7,872 nt of DNA, taken from the NCBI GenBank assembly GCA_017379255.1, contig JAFNWZ010000347.1:1-7872 (forward strand), written 5' to 3'. Both the position numbers and the translations under genes were made by a program. Below are positions 5,933 to 7,872 of this stretch, in pieces (the stretch's first letter is position 1; each line of letters starts with the position of its first letter). The DNA comes from Akkermansia sp. (GTDB lineage: Bacteria > Verrucomicrobiota > Verrucomicrobiia > Verrucomicrobiales > Akkermansiaceae). Under the pieces are notes generated by a model, which was given only the letters and a program-made list of their open reading frames with translations, did not search any database and was not told the DNA's origin.

Positions 5933-6577
5933 ATGAAACAAGACTGGCTCATCCAGACACCGGGGAACAAACGGCTCATCCTTTTCATGCTGGGCTGGGG
6001 CGCTACGCCCAATGCCGTGTACCAGCTGCCTTTCCCCGCCGGATACGATGTACTCTGCTGCTACGACCACCGGCAGCTCACCCCGCTGCGGGCAGAGGAC
6101 TTTGCCGGGTATGAGCGCATATACCTCTTTGCCTGGTCCTTCGGCGTGTGGGTGGCCGAGCAGAGCTGCCAGGCGCTGCCGCTGCACCGCGCCGTGGCCA
6201 TCAACGGTACTCCCAGCCCGGCCAGCCCGCAATACGGGTTGCGCCTCAATGTGCTGCTGCGCACCATTAAATCCGTGGCAGCCATGGGAGGCAACCCGTT
6301 CAAGGACGAAACCCGGCCGGAGCGTTACGCCCCCGCCGGCCCCTTTGCCGAGCCGGCCTCCCGGCAGCAGTTGGAGGAACTGGAGTTCTTATCCGAAGCC
6401 TGCCAGACGCTGCCCGAGCAGCCCCACCTCCCCTGGCACCGTGCCTGGATTGCCACGAAGGACGAGATTTTCCCGCCCGCCCGCATGCGCGCCTGGTGGG
6501 GTGAGCTGGGAGTGGATTTTGAGAGCTATCATTTTCCGTTCTACTACCCGGAGATTGTGATGAGTGAATTGGATTGA
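5933..6577 (+). CDS. bioG: BioG-type pimeloyl-ACP methyl ester esterase (DUF452)
   Basis: The 214-residue alpha/beta hydrolase matches the DUF452/BioG family in length and motifs. BioG removes the methyl group from pimeloyl-ACP methyl ester, the step that ends BioC-dependent pimelate assembly for biotin. The oxyanion-side motif is LGWG (20-23). The nucleophile elbow is FAWSFGVW (66-73) with Ser69. NGTPSP (91-96) follows. The likely acid is Asp177 in ATKDEIFP, and the likely base is His200 in SYHFPF, close to the C-terminus as the family requires, so the triad Ser69-Asp177-His200 looks intact. The ATG follows the MATE stop by 11 bases with a pyrimidine-rich leader and no SD, so it probably depends on read-through or coupling. 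No bioC, bioF, bioA, bioD or bioB is nearby, and the next gene is convergent. Another small-ester hydrolase role cannot be excluded. Confidence 0.82.
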   Translation: MKQDWLIQTPGNKRLILFMLGWGATPNAVYQLPFPAGYDVLCCYDHRQLTPLRAEDFAGYERIYLFAWSFGVWVAEQSCQALPLHRAVAINGTPSPASPQYGLRLNVLLRTIKSVAAMGGNPFKDETRPERYAPAGPFAEPASRQQLEELEFLSEACQTLPEQPHLPWHRAWIATKDEIFPPARMRAWWGELGVDFESYHFPFYYPEIVMSELD

Positions 6578-6754
6578 GCCACTATCCAGTAGATATCTGA
6601 CTGGAACACCACCTTTTACACCCTCTTCAAATACCCGCCGCGCAAGCATCCCCTGCCGGCCTACACCTGCAGGGCCGCCATCCATAACAGATGGCGACCC
6701 CGCAAAATCTAAGCACCGGTGGCTTTTCAACAAAATGAAAATCCGCACGGAAAA
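6578..6754 (+). other. Convergent intergenic region, no clear gene
   Basis: This spacer separates bioG from the convergent PEP-CTERM gene. It contains two hairpins: CCCTGC (6651-6656) with GCAGGG (6669-6674), and CGCCATC (6676-6682) with GATGGCG (6690-6696) around CATAACA. CACCGGTG (6714-6721) flanked by AAG and GCTTTT may be a weak terminator for the plus-strand unit. A plus-strand frame open from 6593 to a TAA at 6710 reads WNTTFYTLFKYPPRKHPLPA and onward but has no start codon. A minus-strand frame over the same bases is also open. It may be an interspersed repeat or gene remnant; I do not call a gene. Confidence 0.4.
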
Positions 6755-7714
6755 TTACTTACGTCTACGGCGCAAAGACAAGCCAACCAGAGCCAGCAGG
6801 CTGAGGGTAGCCGAGGCAGGCTCAGGTATAGACCCAGATATAGCCTCAGATATAATCATGGCATTAAGCGCTGCTGTAGTATACTCTGATGAGCCATACC
6901 CTGTGTCTCCCAACAAACCTTCAACACTCAGCACAAGAGAATCTGTGACCCCCAGGTAAACATTCTGCCAAGTCATGACACCAGCATACCTTCCAGAATC
7001 ATCACCGGTCAGAGTCAATGTTTCTCCATTCAATGTATAAGCTACCGACGGTGTCTTGCCTCCGCTTGACTTGCACATACCTCCAAGGACCGTGATATCG
7101 TAATATCCATCAGCAAAACCAGTCAAGGTAACAGTGTAGGTAGCACCTCCATATCCGTATATAAAATCCCCATAGGCAGAGGAAGGAACATTATCCGGTA
7201 TAGCGGAACCAAATCTGCTGAACTCGTCTTCCGTCACACTCATACCGGAACCTGTACTGTAGATTGTATCCATGTACCCAGTATCCGTATCCTTGTTTAC
7301 GGATAATTTCAATACCGAATCCGCGTTAGCCTTTGAATCGTAAACTGAAATTTCCTTAACAGCCCATTCCTCATGAGCCCCCTTGACATCAGTTGCATCA
7401 CTCCCCTCAACAGTTTCAGCAAAGAATACATTTGCCAGCTCTGCCTTACCTGCTGTAGTCTGAGGCGCATCAAAAGACTGATAACCCCAGTTCGTGACCA
7501 ACGACTGTGTCTCTTCATCCCACGCAAAACCACCCGACATTGTTCCTGTAGCCGAAACATTATTCCACCCAGCTTTGGCCGTACGGGTTATGTTGTACTT
7601 ATAGCCTCCCGAATTATAGGCACTCTTGCCAAAGTCAATTTTCCATTCAGTGGGTTCGGCAAAAACAACGGGAGCTACAAGAAGAGATGTCAGAAAGAGC
7701 GCCTTCAATTTCAT
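6755..7714 (-). CDS. PEP-CTERM sorting domain exported protein
   Basis: The 319-residue protein has a signal peptide (1-19, ending VVFA before EPTEW) and a textbook PEP-CTERM tail: IPEP (296-299), a Leu/Ala-rich membrane segment (about 302-314) and RRRRK (315-319) at the very end. Such tails are thought to be cleaved by an exosortase, delivering the protein to the outside, often with exopolysaccharide. The 270-residue body is Gly-, Ser-, Thr-, Tyr- and Asp-rich (for example TGSGMSVTEDEF and YGYGGATYTVTLTGFADGYY), suggesting a beta-sandwich; no catalytic signature is recognised. FADGYYDITVLGG and VAYTLNGETLTLTG look like strands of a carbohydrate-binding-like fold, which is only an impression. 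Its DNA is visibly more AT-rich than the MATE and bioG genes. No exosortase gene is in the window. Confidence 0.87.
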   Translation of the reverse strand: MKLKALFLTSLLVAPVVFAEPTEWKIDFGKSAYNSGGYKYNITRTAKAGWNNVSATGTMSGGFAWDEETQSLVTNWGYQSFDAPQTTAGKAELANVFFAETVEGSDATDVKGAHEEWAVKEISVYDSKANADSVLKLSVNKDTDTGYMDTIYSTGSGMSVTEDEFSRFGSAIPDNVPSSAYGDFIYGYGGATYTVTLTGFADGYYDITVLGGMCKSSGGKTPSVAYTLNGETLTLTGDDSGRYAGVMTWQNVYLGVTDSLVLSVEGLLGDTGYGSSEYTTAALNAMIISEAISGSIPEPASATLSLLALVGLSLRRRRK

Positions 7715-7718
7715 AAAC

Positions 7719-7744
7719 AGTATAGGTTGTGTAAGTTAAGTATA
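7719..7744 (-). promoter_or_regulatory. Twin TATACT boxes before the PEP-CTERM gene
   Basis: On the minus strand TATACT occurs twice, at 7744-7739 and 7724-7719, 20 bases apart. The proximal box would start transcription at the ATG itself (leaderless); the distal one would give a leader of about 18 bases without an SD. Neither has a clear -35: TTGCCC at 7764-7759 is only 14 bases from the distal box. Nothing recognisable was found from 7765 to the window end. Confidence 0.4.
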
Positions 7745-7872
7745 ATTTAAGTTATGCAGGGCAACTTTATTCGGCACAGTATTTCGAGAGACATACCTCT
7801 TTTTCCTGCGCCGACGATATGTGCATTGAAAAGGTTGGGGCAGAGACTCCGTCCCTCCTATCCATTCCAGAC

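Noticed and set aside
5675..6232. Minus-strand open frame of 185 codons spanning the MATE-bioG junction
   Set aside because: It overlaps two well-supported genes antisense and its translation is low-complexity without recognisable domains.
6564..6959. Plus-strand open frame over the bioG end and the PEP-CTERM tail
   Set aside because: Its second half is antisense to the PEP-CTERM sorting signal, its first codons sit inside bioG, and no domain or SD supports it.
1..7872. CRISPR array, transposase or known defence system
   Set aside because: No regularly spaced repeats, DDE or tyrosine recombinase motifs, or defence nuclease signatures were seen on either strand.

Overview
The window looks like chromosomal DNA from a Verrucomicrobiota bacterium, most likely an Akkermansia relative. 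The best evidence is the C-terminus of the last gene: a PEP-CTERM anchor reading IPEPAS, then a Leu-rich segment, then RRRRK, a form common in Akkermansia exported proteins. The GC-rich coding style and the lack of clear Shine-Dalgarno sequences fit, but no rRNA or core marker is present, so genus level is an inference.

Layout. Positions 1-456 (minus) hold the N-terminal half of a DUF2157 membrane protein that runs off the left edge. Divergent from it is a tRNA-Asp(GTC) unit at 532-721: a consensus promoter, a leader with two small hairpins, the tRNA, and a strong bidirectional terminator. Beyond the terminator, 722-797 looks like a decayed mirror image of the tRNA 3' half. Positions 890-4269 (plus) form a tight five-gene array: an exported Sel1/ankyrin protein with a Lys-rich tail, three divergent DUF3592 two-helix membrane proteins in a row, and a membrane-anchored PH-like protein. 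Two adjacent palindromes (4311-4363) close it. A second plus-strand unit, 4431-6577, encodes a MATE efflux transporter and a BioG-type pimeloyl-ACP methyl ester esterase. The right end (6755-7714, minus) encodes a PEP-CTERM exported protein, convergent with bioG.

How the genes may work together. In all three DUF3592 proteins both ends are basic and probably cytoplasmic, so the soluble domain between the helices should face the periplasm, where the ankyrin protein should also be delivered. The PH-like domain of the fifth protein should be cytoplasmic. This suggests an envelope-spanning module of unknown purpose, the best candidate here for something undescribed. BioG would act in biotin synthesis, but no other bio gene is visible.

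Regulation. Three genes (DUF2157, ankyrin, MATE) are preceded by a shared extended -10 box, TGCTA(A/G)NAT. For the ankyrin and MATE genes it lies so close to the ATG that the transcripts would be leaderless or nearly so.
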